Origin: Dehalobacter sp.
GTDB lineage: Bacteria > Bacillota > Desulfitobacteriia > Desulfitobacteriales > Syntrophobotulaceae
Direction: 5' to 3'
Length of the DNA: 64,000 nucleotides
Assembly: GCA_023667845.1 (NCBI GenBank)
Contig: JAMPIU010000053.1
Location: 1-64,000, forward strand
Below, in pieces: positions 30,555 through 40,352 of this stretch. How positions within the stretch are numbered: position 1 is the first letter of the stretch; each line of letters starts with the position of its first letter. Both the position numbers and the translations under genes were made by a program. Below the pieces are notes generated by a model. The model worked only from the letters and a program-made list of their open reading frames with translations, was not told the DNA's origin and searched no databases.

Positions 30555-31313
30555 ATGCTGCCCAGTAAAAAAATTTTATCCCTGCCGATTATTTCTCTAA
30601 AAGAAGGCCAACAAATCGGGTTTGTGCGCAATATCGTCATTGACCCGAAAGCCAAAGCTGTTGCCGCATTGATGGTCGACCCCAAGGGGTTCTTCAAAGA
30701 ACAGCGTATTATTCCTTATAACAGGGTTGTCAGCATTGGTGAAAACGTCATCACCGTCAGCACTGAGAATCAGGCGGAAAAAGCCACAAATTTACCTGAT
30801 ATTTTAGAACTTCTCAAAGAAAAAACGGCGATCATTGGAACAAAAGTCATTACTGCCAGCGGCAAAACCCTCGGTATCATTGAAGAGTTCTATATCGATA
30901 CCGAAAATGGCATGATATCAAGTCTTGATATCTCCGGAGGTAAAATAGAGGGTCTTTTCAAGGGAAAAGCCAGCTTGAAAGCGGACGATATTCTTACCAT
31001 CGGTTCCGATGTCGTCGTGGTGGTCAAAGGCTGTGAAGAAAGACTTGAACTTTTTACGAAAGGCATCAATGATAATGTCAAATCCATGATCCAGGTTGCT
31101 TCCCAAAAGGCAAGCCGAAAAAGTCAGGATCTGAACAGATTCTGGAAAAAGAATAAGGACGCTGAAACAAACGAAGATTTCCCGGATGATACAGACAAGC
31201 CAATTCAACCTGTCACAGCAGAAATCAGCACGTCTGTTACGGATAATTTCTGCGAGGGGCAGAATGAAGAAGCCACCAATGCAGACAAGGGTCCCAAAGA
31301 CGGCCTTATCTGA
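30555..31313 (+). CDS. PRC-barrel domain protein
   Basis: A 252-residue protein with two PRC-barrel beta domains: residues 5-75 (ISLKEGQQIGFVRNIVIDPKAKAVAALMV in two pieces) and about 90-160 (GTKVITASGKTLGIIEEFYIDTENG), followed by a charged, low-complexity C-terminal tail (about 175-252). No signal peptide or membrane segment. PRC-barrel proteins occur in photosynthetic reaction centres, RimM and sporulation proteins of the YlmC/YmxH type; the partner is unknown here. It is the only plus-strand gene in a 43-kb minus-strand block, with its own ribosome binding site AAGGAGGG. Confidence 0.85.
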   Translation: MLPSKKILSLPIISLKEGQQIGFVRNIVIDPKAKAVAALMVDPKGFFKEQRIIPYNRVVSIGENVITVSTENQAEKATNLPDILELLKEKTAIIGTKVITASGKTLGIIEEFYIDTENGMISSLDISGGKIEGLFKGKASLKADDILTIGSDVVVVVKGCEERLELFTKGINDNVKSMIQVASQKASRKSQDLNRFWKKNKDAETNEDFPDDTDKPIQPVTAEISTSVTDNFCEGQNEEATNADKGPKDGLI

Positions 31314-31326
31314 GTGCTCTGAAGAA

Positions 31327-32268
31327 CTAACTGAATAATTTACTGACGGATAAATCCTCATGGATTCTAACGATAGCTTCTCCCAATAAAGGAGCAACAG
31401 AAAGCACTTTAATCTTATCAATCTTCTTTTCCGGGGTTAAAGGAATGGTATTTGTTACGACAAATTCTTTAATAACGGATTTTTCGAGAATGCCGATAGC
31501 AGGACCAGATAATACCGGGTGCGTACAGCAGGCATAGACCTCTTTGGCTCCTTTTTCCATCAGTACAGCTGCAGCCTGGGTAATCGTACCGCCGGTATCT
31601 GTGATATCGTCAATAAGTACTGCTATTTTTCCCTGCAGGTCACCGATGACATGCATTATTTTTGATACATTCGGTTCAGGCCGACGTTTATCCACAATTG
31701 CGAGCGATGCCCCGATTCGTTCCGCAAAATTCCTGGCCCTGCCGACTCCTCCGATATCAGGTGATACAACGCAAATATCTTCGAGTTTCTTCTCCATAAA
31801 ATATTCCGCGAGGATCGGTACTCCGGGGAGATGATCAACTGGAATGTCGAAAAATCCCTGAATTGCAGGTGCATGAAGATCCATAGCCACCAGACGATCC
31901 GCTCCAGCAGTCGTTATAAGATTGGCCATGAGTTTCGCCGTAATCGGTTCCCTGGCCTTTGTCTTCCTTTCCTGTCTGGCATAGCCGTAATAGGGGACCA
32001 CTGCCGTAATCCGATAGGCTGACGCTCTCCGCAAGGCATCAATAAGGATTAACAGTTCCATAATACTATCGTTGGTTGGCGCGCAGGTCGGCTGAACAAC
32101 AAACACATCGGCACCCCTTACGCTTTCATCAATTCCGATGTTGATTTCGCCGTCCATAAATGTTTTGACATTGGCAACCCCCATGGAAATGCCAAGATAA
32201 TCGGCAATCTCCTGCGCGAGTTCCCTATTTGCGTTTCCGCAAAAAATTTTAAGTTCTTTCGTAGCCAT
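31327..32268 (-). CDS. prs: Ribose-phosphate pyrophosphokinase
   Basis: Makes PRPP from ribose 5-phosphate and ATP, feeding purine, pyrimidine, NAD, His and Trp synthesis. The ATG at 32268 follows AGGGGGA at 6 bases and gives 313 residues, the normal class I length; the longer open frame upstream overlaps glmU and is not real. [17 protein letters not shown], the class signature [32 protein letters not shown] and the PRPP loop [13 protein letters not shown] are present. It lies 10 bases after glmU, as in B. subtilis. Confidence 0.97.
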   Translation of the reverse strand: MATKELKIFCGNANRELAQEIADYLGISMGVANVKTFMDGEINIGIDESVRGADVFVVQPTCAPTNDSIMELLILIDALRRASAYRITAVVPYYGYARQERKTKAREPITAKLMANLITTAGADRLVAMDLHAPAIQGFFDIPVDHLPGVPILAEYFMEKKLEDICVVSPDIGGVGRARNFAERIGASLAIVDKRRPEPNVSKIMHVIGDLQGKIAVLIDDITDTGGTITQAAAVLMEKGAKEVYACCTHPVLSGPAIGILEKSVIKEFVVTNTIPLTPEKKIDKIKVLSVAPLLGEAIVRIHEDLSVSKLFS

Positions 32269-32278
32269 AATTTTCCCC

Positions 32279-33640
32279 CTACTTTTTCTTGGCCGAGTGC
32301 CAATTTTCAATAATTCGCTGTTGTGATCTTTCGATCGCCAGAGCCTGACCAGGAACATCTTTCGTAATTGTTGACCCGGCGCCGATGACTGCTTCTTTGC
32401 CGATGGATACCGGAGCAACAAAGTTTGTATTGCTGCCGACAAAAACACGGTCTTCAATAATGGTCTGATGCTTATTCTCACCATCATAGTTGCAGGTAAT
32501 CGTTCCGGCACCTATGTTCACATTTTTGCCCAATCTGGAATCACCAATATAGCTCAGGTGAGGGACTTTGGTTCCCTCTTCAATGATGCTGTTTTTAATT
32601 TCTACGAAATCACCAACTTTAACCTCTTTACCCAAAACCGTTCCGGGTCTCAGGTAAGCATACGGTCCCACAAGGCAATTCTCTCCGATCACTGCGTCTC
32701 GCGCAACAGAGTGCTCGATTTGACATCCCTTCTGACAAACACAGTTGATCAGTGTTGTCGAGGGGCCAATGTTCGCGCCTTCTTCAATCCTGGTATTTCC
32801 TTTAATTATCGTAAAAGGATTAAGGATGACGTCCTTCCCAAGAACAACTTCCGCATCTATAAAAACCGATGGAGGATTGATGATCGTTACTCCCTCCATC
32901 ATCCAGTATTTTCTGATTCGATCATACAAGATATCCTCGGCTTCAGCCAGCTGAACCCGATTATTAATGCCTAAAGCTTCTGACGGGTCGTTCGTACAAA
33001 AGACCTCAATTTTTTGACCGGACGAAAGTAGGATATCAAAGACATCAGTGAGATAATACTCGCCCTGGGCATTTTTAGGCGTAATCTTCTGAAGCGCAAA
33101 TTTCAAGGCTGCTCCGTTGAAACAATAGGTGCCTGTATTGATCTCCTTAATCCCTTTTTGCAAAGCATCTGCATCTTTTTCTTCGATAATGCCTTGAAAA
33201 ACATTGTTCTCTTTCAATATCCTTCCATAACCAGAAGGATTCTCCATGATTGCCGTGAGTACTGTGGCTGAAGAGCCCGTCTTTTGGTGAATCTCCATTA
33301 ATGACTGAAGCGTATGCCCCGCTAAAAGCGGCTGATCCCCGCTTAAGACCAGAATGCTACTGTCTTCATCGACCAATGGCAATACCTGCATCATGGCGTG
33401 ACCTGTACCCAATTGTTCTTCCTGAACAACCACCCTGGTTCGTTCCCCAAGGTGTTCCGACAACATTTCGCGGCCATGACCGACAATCGTAATGACATCA
33501 TTAATTCCCGGTTTTGCAACCTTCTCCAGAACGTGGTCAATCAGCGGACGGCCAGCCAGAGTGTGCATCACTTTCGGTAATTCCGATTTCATACGGGTAC
33601 CTTTTCCCGCAGCCAAAATGACTGCTGTAAAATGAGACAT
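32279..33640 (-). CDS. glmU: Bifunctional N-acetylglucosamine-1-phosphate uridyltransferase / glucosamine-1-phosphate acetyltransferase
   Basis: Makes UDP-GlcNAc for peptidoglycan. The 453-residue enzyme has the N-terminal uridyltransferase with [20 protein letters not shown] and [19 protein letters not shown] as linker, and the C-terminal left-handed beta-helix acetyltransferase (about 250-450) with [23 protein letters not shown] (in parts), [25 protein letters not shown] and [12 protein letters not shown]. It is upstream of prs and downstream of spoVG, the B. subtilis order. Confidence 0.97.
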   Translation of the reverse strand: MSHFTAVILAAGKGTRMKSELPKVMHTLAGRPLIDHVLEKVAKPGINDVITIVGHGREMLSEHLGERTRVVVQEEQLGTGHAMMQVLPLVDEDSSILVLSGDQPLLAGHTLQSLMEIHQKTGSSATVLTAIMENPSGYGRILKENNVFQGIIEEKDADALQKGIKEINTGTYCFNGAALKFALQKITPKNAQGEYYLTDVFDILLSSGQKIEVFCTNDPSEALGINNRVQLAEAEDILYDRIRKYWMMEGVTIINPPSVFIDAEVVLGKDVILNPFTIIKGNTRIEEGANIGPSTTLINCVCQKGCQIEHSVARDAVIGENCLVGPYAYLRPGTVLGKEVKVGDFVEIKNSIIEEGTKVPHLSYIGDSRLGKNVNIGAGTITCNYDGENKHQTIIEDRVFVGSNTNFVAPVSIGKEAVIGAGSTITKDVPGQALAIERSQQRIIENWHSAKKK

Positions 33641-33822
33641 TTCCTTATTTATCCTCCAAAGTGATCAAGTACCTTATCAACCTTAAAATATCCTATAATG
33701 GATGAGCAGATACTCGCATAGTCGTACTTCATTATTATAACGAATTATTGCCAAGAATAAAAAGAAATTACAGATATTTTTTTGTATTCCGCCTATATTA
33801 TTGCAGTTTTATTTAATATGAT

Positions 33823-33852
33823 AAAAAAGAGACCTCTCAAATGATGGTCTCT
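33823..33852 (-). terminator. Terminator of spoVG
   Basis: On the minus strand AGAGACC pairs with GGTCTCT (7 bp, 11-base loop) and is followed by TTTTTT. It lies about 20 bases after the spoVG stop. The remaining bases up to the glmU start (33641-33822) are AT-rich and probably hold the glmU-prs promoter, which I could not pin down. Confidence 0.85.
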
Positions 33853-33870
33853 CCTCAGCAAAATCAAATA

Positions 33871-34128
33871 TTATTCAATGCCCTTTCCGTATTCTTCTAG
33901 TACCTTAGTCTGGATTTTTTCTCTTGCCGCAGATGAAATCGGGTGGGCAATATCGCGAAAATCGCCTTCCGGGGTCTTTCGACTGGGCATCGCCACAAAT
34001 AAACCATTCGTCCCTTCAACCACTTTTACATCGTGAACAACAAACTCGTTGTCAAATGTAACCGATACGACTGCTTTCATCTTGCCTTCGGCATTTACCT
34101 TTCGGACTCTGACGTCAGTAATCTCCAT
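33871..34128 (-). CDS. spoVG: Septation/sporulation regulator SpoVG
   Basis: Small nucleic-acid-binding regulator affecting septation, capsule and sporulation in Firmicutes. From the ATG at 34128 (GGTGGTG upstream; the ATG five codons earlier lies inside that site) the product has 85 residues: [35 protein letters not shown], and [21 protein letters not shown] in two parts. It lies between purR and glmU; the yabJ gene found between purR and spoVG in B. subtilis is absent. Confidence 0.96.
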   Translation of the reverse strand: MEITDVRVRKVNAEGKMKAVVSVTFDNEFVVHDVKVVEGTNGLFVAMPSRKTPEGDFRDIAHPISSAAREKIQTKVLEEYGKGIE

Positions 34129-34240
34129 GCTGAGAATCACCACCCTTCTCTTTCGCCTCCAGAAAAATCTTCTTTTTTTATTCTCTATTTGGCAAAAAAC
34201 TCCTTCTTTTTAGCAAAAAAAATTTCCAATTCAAAATATT

Positions 34241-35053
34241 CTACATCATTTTTGGGTCATTTGCCTTGACAAACGTCCTGCCTTTTGAAGAATCTATTTC
34301 CAGCTGCAGAAGAGCAAGGTAGTCTTCGACTAGCCTTGAGTTATTCCAGAGTGTATCTTCCATCAAAATGCCAAGGCCTACGACTTTGGCATCAAATTCC
34401 TGCATAAGGTCGATCAGCCCTTTGGCTGTGCCCCCGGCTTTAATGAAATCATCAATGATCAGCACTTTTTTCCCGGTACCCAAAGCCTTGCGGGTTAAAG
34501 ACATGGTCTGAATTCTTTTGGAGGAACCGGATATGTAATTAATACTAACCGAAGAACCTTCCGTCACCTTATTGCCATGCTGCACCACAACAGCAGGTAC
34601 ACCCAGCGCATCAGCAGTCATCAGGGCCAGCGGAATTCCTTTTGTTTCAATCGTTATCACGGCTTCAGGACTTCTTTTCCGAAAAACGCTCGCAAAAATA
34701 AGCCCTAATTTCCTGGCAATGATCGGATTATAGAGAATATCAGACATATAAAGAAATCCGCCAGGAAGCGTTCTGTCGCCCGCATTTAAATTTCCGGCAA
34801 GAGATGTCAGGAAGTTTTTTGCTTCTTCTCTGCCGATTCCGGGCAAATACTTGACACCTCCGGCCGCCCCTGAAATTGTATCCAAATTGCCCTTGTCCGT
34901 GAGCGTTAAACTTTCTTTAATCGCGACCAGGTCTTCACTGATGGTCGATCTCGCAGTGTCAAAACGGTCGGCAAAAAAACCCAAAGTCAAAAGCTCATTC
35001 GGGTGGGAAATCAGGATTTCTGTTAACGCAATCATTCTTTCAATTCTTTTCAT
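34241..35053 (-). CDS. purR: Pur operon repressor PurR
   Basis: PRPP-responsive repressor of purine genes. The 270-residue protein has an N-terminal winged helix (about 1-70; FFADRFDTARSTISEDLVAI) joined to a phosphoribosyltransferase-like domain with the PRPP loop VLIIDDFIKAGGTAKGLI (about 200-217). Other type I PRTase motifs are degenerate, as expected for the repressor. The ribosome binding site is weak (AGAGATGA). Gene order ispE-purR-spoVG is as in B. subtilis, apart from the intervening GntR gene. Confidence 0.95.
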   Translation of the reverse strand: MKRIERMIALTEILISHPNELLTLGFFADRFDTARSTISEDLVAIKESLTLTDKGNLDTISGAAGGVKYLPGIGREEAKNFLTSLAGNLNAGDRTLPGGFLYMSDILYNPIIARKLGLIFASVFRKRSPEAVITIETKGIPLALMTADALGVPAVVVQHGNKVTEGSSVSINYISGSSKRIQTMSLTRKALGTGKKVLIIDDFIKAGGTAKGLIDLMQEFDAKVVGLGILMEDTLWNNSRLVEDYLALLQLEIDSSKGRTFVKANDPKMM

Positions 35054-35100
35054 GCAATCATCTCTTTTATTTCATCTCATAAAACACTATGCAGGAACTG

Positions 35101-35790
35101 TTATTCGCTTTTGCGGCTCGACGACATACCCCTTAAAGCTTCAAACATGACATTCCCGGCATTTTCAATATGTGCCGCTGCAAGCTTTTGCGCTTCTTCC
35201 ACATCATGCCTTGCCACAGCATCAATGATCGCCCGGTGTTCCTGAATCGTATTTTTAACCCTTCCCGGAACTGCCAAAGATGTTGTCCGGAACCGCTGTG
35301 TCTGCTCTTTCAGGTTCGCAAGAATCTGAATCAGCCTCTCATTCCTGCTTGCCTTATACAAAAGAGCGTGGAAGTCTATATCGGACTGGACAATAACATC
35401 CAGAGAATCAGGCATTTTTTCATAATATAAAATCCGTTCCATCTCGTCAATTTCTTCTTCTGTAATCTTCTCGGCGGCGAGTCCTGCTGCCAGTCCTTCC
35501 AGGGCTGCGCGAATTTCAAATACGTCTTTAACATCCTTATGAGAGACCCCTGCCACATAAGCGCCCCTTCGCGGAACCATGACCACGAAGCCCTCCAGTT
35601 CAAGTTTGCGGATCGCTTCTCTTACAGGTGTACGGCTTACGCCCATTTCTTCTGCCAGCTGGATTTCCATCAAGCGTTCTCCTGGCTCCAGGACTCCACT
35701 GACGATAGCCTCCCGTAGGGCCTCAAGCACAATTTCCCTCAGAGGTTTATAACTATCAAGTTTTACCGGTACTAAACGTCTTTCCACCAA
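35101..35790 (-). CDS. GntR-family transcriptional regulator, FadR subfamily
   Basis: A 229-residue regulator: N-terminal winged HTH (about 12-80) with LREAIVSGVLEPGERLMEIQLAEEMGVSRTPVREAIRKLE in two pieces, then an all-helical FCD ligand domain (about 90-215) with the metal-binding Asp/His pattern (DIDFHALLYKAS; EHRAIIDAVARHD). Ligand unknown. Members are usually metabolite-responsive repressors. It overlaps ispE by 19 bases, so it is expressed with ispE although no substrate link is apparent. It is inserted between ispE and purR, which are adjacent in B. subtilis. Confidence 0.9.
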   Translation of the reverse strand: MVERRLVPVKLDSYKPLREIVLEALREAIVSGVLEPGERLMEIQLAEEMGVSRTPVREAIRKLELEGFVVMVPRRGAYVAGVSHKDVKDVFEIRAALEGLAAGLAAEKITEEEIDEMERILYYEKMPDSLDVIVQSDIDFHALLYKASRNERLIQILANLKEQTQRFRTTSLAVPGRVKNTIQEHRAIIDAVARHDVEEAQKLAAAHIENAGNVMFEALRGMSSSRKSE

Positions 35791-36701
35791 AAATCACTCC
35801 TTTTCTCCAGATTAATATTTCGAGAACCAATCGTTTTTACTAACCAGGTTTGATGATAACCCTTCTCAGCCAGAACCTTGCGCATCTTTTCCCCCTGACT
35901 ATAATCCTTTACGATTCCGAACATTGTAGACCCGCTTCCGGACATCAGAGCTCCAAGGCAGCCTCCTTCCAGCAACAGCCGTTTTAAGACAGAAATCTTA
36001 GGGACAAGATCAAAAACAATATTCTCCAGATCATTAGAAAGCATTCTGCCAATCGTATCGATCCTGGCAGCACTTAGAACACTCACCCATCTTTGTTGAT
36101 TGAGCTTCGAAAACTCAGCGCGTTTATCAAACAATCGATATGCATCTGCAGTGCTTACCCCCTGCTCCGGTTTAACCAGGATGATATCCATCTCGGGTGC
36201 CGGGGGGAGTTCTTGGAGTTCAGAACCGGTCCCTTCCCCCCATGCTGTTCCTCCAAGCAGACAAAATGCCGTATCCGAACCACATTGTTTAGCCAGCCCC
36301 ACTAAATGTTCATAGGAGAAAGGATTTGACAGTAGCCTGTTCAATCCTATAAGAACAGCTGCGGCATCACTGCTTCCCCCGGCAAGCCCCGCCTGCAACG
36401 GAATATGTTTTTCGATCTTAATCTCAACTCCGGGAATGGCACCTGACGTCCTGGTCTTATATTCATCCAGAAAAAGCCCGGCAGCCTGATAAGCGAGATT
36501 TTTTTCGCCGCTTAATTCGCCGCAAAGGCAAGATATCCCGCCACCTTGAAGTGTGATCTCAACCCGGTCAAACAGAGACACAGATTGAAAGACCGTTTCA
36601 AGACTATGATATCCGTCAGCCCTGATATCATTGACAGCCAGCGCAAGGTTTATCTTGGCCGGTGCCAAAACAACCACAGAATTTTCTTTCATATTTACCA
36701 A
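35772..36701 (-). CDS. ispE: 4-diphosphocytidyl-2-C-methyl-D-erythritol kinase
   Basis: ATP-dependent kinase of the MEP isoprenoid pathway. In the 309 residues the GHMP kinase motifs are APAKINLALAVNDIRADGYH near the N terminus, the ATP loop IPLQAGLAGGSSDAAAVL (about 103-120) and LMSGSGSTMFGIV near 270. The start is either the TTG at 36701 with AAAGG at good spacing or the ATG at 36692; I keep the former. Order as in B. subtilis between the yabG side and purR. Confidence 0.95.
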   Translation of the reverse strand: MVNMKENSVVVLAPAKINLALAVNDIRADGYHSLETVFQSVSLFDRVEITLQGGGISCLCGELSGEKNLAYQAAGLFLDEYKTRTSGAIPGVEIKIEKHIPLQAGLAGGSSDAAAVLIGLNRLLSNPFSYEHLVGLAKQCGSDTAFCLLGGTAWGEGTGSELQELPPAPEMDIILVKPEQGVSTADAYRLFDKRAEFSKLNQQRWVSVLSAARIDTIGRMLSNDLENIVFDLVPKISVLKRLLLEGGCLGALMSGSGSTMFGIVKDYSQGEKMRKVLAEKGYHQTWLVKTIGSRNINLEKRSDFWWKDV

Positions 36702-36780
36702 GTTCTTTTACCTTTGATACGATAGAATTATTTTCCTAATATTATAGCGTATTACACCCTCATCCTGCCAGAAAAATATT

Positions 36781-39411
36781 CTAATCCGCCAAATTTCTTA
36801 TTTCCGGCAGGATTAAATTGAGGTGATCATTAATGATTTTTCTTAACGGCTCTGCTTTTTCATAAAAGATCACAACAATATCTCCTTCTCTGGCTTTTGC
36901 CAGAGCTTCGCGCAAGGCTTCCTCTTCCTTAAGAATGATCTTTATTGAACTTGCCTTTTTCCCTTCCCTTAAAGCCTCTTCATAGATCATATGCGCAATT
37001 TCTCCTGATTTTCTGCCTCGCAGATCTGCATCTTCCTTAATATACAGTAGATCAAATCCTGCGGCAGCTTCCCTGGCAAATTGTTTTACTGTGGTGTCGC
37101 TTCTGTCACCGGGCAAGCCGATACACCCTACAATCCTCTTGTGCCCAATCGTCTGAAGTGTTTGGACAACCTCTTTAATACCGGCGGGGTTATGACCGTA
37201 ATCCAGAATTACCTTAAAGCCATCCATTTCATAATATTCGAGCCTTCCCTGATTATCTTCAGGATTTTGCCCAAAGCCGCTTACCGCCCTCCTGATTTGC
37301 GGAGCAGTATATCCCAAAGCGTAGCAAGCTGCAACAGCTGCCAGGACATTTTGAACATTATGCCTCGCTTTTCCTCCCCAGGTAATCGGGATTTTGTTCA
37401 GGTTACAAACAGTTGAGCCGCAGGTCCCCTGGTAAATCCATATCTTCTTCTGATCTGCGACCACGGCAACCCCTCCAAACGCCAGGTGTTTACAGATTCT
37501 TCTGTTTTGGATTTCGGTACTAAAGTAAATAACATGGCCACTGGCTTTTTGGTCCAGGTTCACAACCTGAGGATCATCCGCATTTAGAATGGCAAAACCA
37601 TGCTTTTGTACTCTTTCAGCAACCAGACTCTTCACCTTGCTCAAATCCTCAATAGTATCAATACCGTATTGACCGAGATGATCCTCAGAAATATTTGTGA
37701 TAATCGCGACATCCGCATAATCATAACCGAGACCCGCCCGTAAAATCCCCCCTCTGGCTGTTTCCAGGACTGCAACTTGGACATCGGGGTGTCTCAGGAC
37801 AGTCCTGGCACTGGCAGGTCCGCTGTGGTCACCCTTGCTGAGCAGTCTGTCATTAATATAGATTCCTTCCGTGGAAGTCATCCCTACTGTTAACTGCTGT
37901 TTCCGGAGCATTTTACTTAAAAGACGGACGACAGTTGTCTTGCCATTGGTTCCTGTCACCGAGACAATAGGGATTCTGCCGTTTCCATGCGGAAAGAGGA
38001 TATTGACAATATCCCTGCCGATATTCCTGCTTTGGCCGGCACTGGGCAGCAAATGCATCCTTAAACCCGGAGCTGCATTGACCTCAATAATTCTGCCATC
38101 CTGCTCCCGGTAAGAACGCCTGATATCTTCCAGAATAAAGTCTATCCCGGCAATATCGAGTCCCAGTACGCTTGCTGCATAAACAGCCAGCTCAGCATTA
38201 TCCCTGTGCACCAAATCTGTCACGTCCACTGCCGTTGATCCGGTACTGAGGTTCGCACTTTGCCGGAGTACGACTTTTTCTCCAAGATGTGGAACAGATT
38301 TCAGCGAAAATCCCTGCCGGCTGAGATCTAAAATAAGAACGGGATCAACCGCGATTTTTGATAAATATTTTTCATGCCCCGTTCCCCTTAGAGGATTATT
38401 ATTTTCCTGTTCGATCAGCTCTTCAATGCTCGATTTGCCGTTTCCGGCAACTATCGGCGGTCTTCTCCTGGCCGCCGCCACCAATTTGCCCCCAACAACA
38501 AGAAGCCGGTAGTTGTTTCCTTTGATGTATTCTTCGATAATCACCTTTGTGCTGTAGATCTGCGCCAGGCGGCAGGCTTTAACAATCTCACTTTCCTTCG
38601 TTAAATTGAGAGATACACCTTTCCCCTGATTGCCCATACAAGGCTTGACAACCACACTGCCGTCAAATTGTCGGAACAGCTTCAGAATCTCCTCTTCCGA
38701 AGAAGCAATCTTTCCGCGTGGAACCGGTATGGCAGATTCACTGAGTATTAGCCGCGTAAGCTGTTTGTCTGCTGCAATATCTGTTCCGATGCAGCTCGTT
38801 CCACTTGTCATCGCCGCCTGTATTCTTTTTTGCAGACGGCCATAGCCAAGCTGATAAAGATTCCCATCCCCGAGCTTATCGTAAGGAATACCTCTGTCAA
38901 GGCAAGCCTGAAGAATGGCTTGCGTGGACGGCCCAGGCATATACGCTGAACGAAGTTTTTTTAATTGAGCGACCAACGGCTCAGCATTCGGCTCTTCCCC
39001 ATAGCGCAGCCGGTTGAGAAAACCGGCTGCAGCATAAAGTGCCTCAATCGCTGCTTCCTTGCATTCATATTCATAGATCACCTCATATTCTTCCATTTCT
39101 TCAACCAGAATACGCGTTTTGCCGTAACGGCTTTTTTCTCCGGCTAAAGTCAGTAATTCTATACTGACATGCTCCAATACATGTCCAGGCAATGTTCCTT
39201 CTTCCAGTCTTTCAACAAACCCTCCGGGTTTTCCACGGGAACAGGTATGGTCGGCAAGTGAAGGTAGCGCCTTTAACAATCTTTGATTGAAATCGCCAAG
39301 CTCATGGGTCATTTTCCCCTGCCATTCGGCAATACTGACGATTCCGCGGATCACGGGCCTGTAACTGAAAAAGTTTGCACCTTCAATTGCTTTCACCTGA
39401 TGTATCTTCAT
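36781..39411 (-). CDS. cphA: Cyanophycin synthetase
   Basis: Polymerises aspartate and arginine into cyanophycin, a nitrogen reserve. The 876 residues match the family: an N-terminal domain (1-160), an ATP-grasp domain (about 215-470; VVKPCMGNQGKGVSLNL, VIIEEYIKGNNYRLLVV, IIEVNAAPGLRMHL) that adds Asp, and a C-terminal Mur ligase-like domain (about 485-876) with the P-loop VTGTNGKTTVVRLL and DYGHNPAGI that adds Arg. Its ATG overlaps the cphB stop by 4 bases. Present in the sporulation cluster beside yabG; cyanophycin is implicated in spore assembly in some Clostridium species. Confidence 0.96.
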   Translation of the reverse strand: MKIHQVKAIEGANFFSYRPVIRGIVSIAEWQGKMTHELGDFNQRLLKALPSLADHTCSRGKPGGFVERLEEGTLPGHVLEHVSIELLTLAGEKSRYGKTRILVEEMEEYEVIYEYECKEAAIEALYAAAGFLNRLRYGEEPNAEPLVAQLKKLRSAYMPGPSTQAILQACLDRGIPYDKLGDGNLYQLGYGRLQKRIQAAMTSGTSCIGTDIAADKQLTRLILSESAIPVPRGKIASSEEEILKLFRQFDGSVVVKPCMGNQGKGVSLNLTKESEIVKACRLAQIYSTKVIIEEYIKGNNYRLLVVGGKLVAAARRRPPIVAGNGKSSIEELIEQENNNPLRGTGHEKYLSKIAVDPVLILDLSRQGFSLKSVPHLGEKVVLRQSANLSTGSTAVDVTDLVHRDNAELAVYAASVLGLDIAGIDFILEDIRRSYREQDGRIIEVNAAPGLRMHLLPSAGQSRNIGRDIVNILFPHGNGRIPIVSVTGTNGKTTVVRLLSKMLRKQQLTVGMTSTEGIYINDRLLSKGDHSGPASARTVLRHPDVQVAVLETARGGILRAGLGYDYADVAIITNISEDHLGQYGIDTIEDLSKVKSLVAERVQKHGFAILNADDPQVVNLDQKASGHVIYFSTEIQNRRICKHLAFGGVAVVADQKKIWIYQGTCGSTVCNLNKIPITWGGKARHNVQNVLAAVAACYALGYTAPQIRRAVSGFGQNPEDNQGRLEYYEMDGFKVILDYGHNPAGIKEVVQTLQTIGHKRIVGCIGLPGDRSDTTVKQFAREAAAGFDLLYIKEDADLRGRKSGEIAHMIYEEALREGKKASSIKIILKEEEALREALAKAREGDIVVIFYEKAEPLRKIINDHLNLILPEIRNLAD

Positions 39412-40283
39412 GAAGATGTAGCCTCCTGTTTCATTTCCTTTTTAGACAGCTCCGAATGATTCATACTGAATCCTTCAGCCTCACTCAGAAAGCTGGTCCG
39501 TTCAGTAATATTAAATCTCCAGCCTTCACTCAAAACGTGTACTTTGACCGGGGCAAGGGCCAGAGGCTTCCCATTATTTAAGTCGTCCACATTACTGATC
39601 ACTGCACATGAAGCATCGGCAATAAGTACTGTTCCGCGCCCGATCACCCGAAAGGTCCCGTCTTTTCTGATATGGACAGATGTATCTTCATCAATTCCCA
39701 TTCCTAAAAAGTACGGATTTAAAGAGACAGCCGTCATTAGCCGTCCAATCCTTCCTCTTTGGGCAAAATGCTGGTCAATAATGACACCCTTCAAAAGTCC
39801 TAGTCCGGGGGCCATCTGAATTAAGTCTTCACCAGGCGTATCTCCCTGTCCGCCGATAATCATTGTATCAGACATTACGGATGCTCCGGCACTGGTCCCT
39901 CCGATAATAACCCCTTGCTCATACAGATGCTGCAAGGCCATACCCATTGCAGTCCCGCCGATCATCGCTGTGATCCTGAGCTGGTCCCCCCCTGTAAAGA
40001 AAATACCGCTGGCTTGAACGATCTTTTCAATATTTTCACCTGCATTGGCATACGCTCTGTCTTGAATGGCAATCACGTCTATATTTGAGCAGCCAAACCT
40101 CATAAAAAGGTCTCTATAAATGATCCCCGCCTGCTCCCCGTCCTCTGAAGCTGCAGTAATCACACATATCCTGGATCTTTTTTCTCCTGCCTCGCGGTAA
40201 TAATATTTTAAAATTTTACAGTCTTTTTCCTTGTCTTCTGCTCCGCCGATAATAAGCAGATTTCCCATAATATGCTCGGTCAT
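39408..40283 (-). CDS. cphB: Cyanophycinase
   Basis: Serine peptidase of family S51 that cuts cyanophycin to beta-Asp-Arg dipeptides. The 291 residues include LLIIGGAEDKEKD, FFTGGDQLRI and the nucleophile elbow GGTSAGASVMSD with the catalytic Ser (about 135), then QMAPGLGLLKGVIIDQHFAQRGR. No signal peptide, so it acts in the cytoplasm on stored polymer. It is upstream of, and translationally coupled to, cphA, with GGAGGGATG before its ATG. Confidence 0.95.
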   Translation of the reverse strand: MTEHIMGNLLIIGGAEDKEKDCKILKYYYREAGEKRSRICVITAASEDGEQAGIIYRDLFMRFGCSNIDVIAIQDRAYANAGENIEKIVQASGIFFTGGDQLRITAMIGGTAMGMALQHLYEQGVIIGGTSAGASVMSDTMIIGGQGDTPGEDLIQMAPGLGLLKGVIIDQHFAQRGRIGRLMTAVSLNPYFLGMGIDEDTSVHIRKDGTFRVIGRGTVLIADASCAVISNVDDLNNGKPLALAPVKVHVLSEGWRFNITERTSFLSEAEGFSMNHSELSKKEMKQEATSS

Positions 40284-40352
40284 AGCATCCCTCCGAGCTT
40301 AATTTGTGGAAATCTGCGTAAATTATTCCTAAACTTGTATTTTATTCATGGA

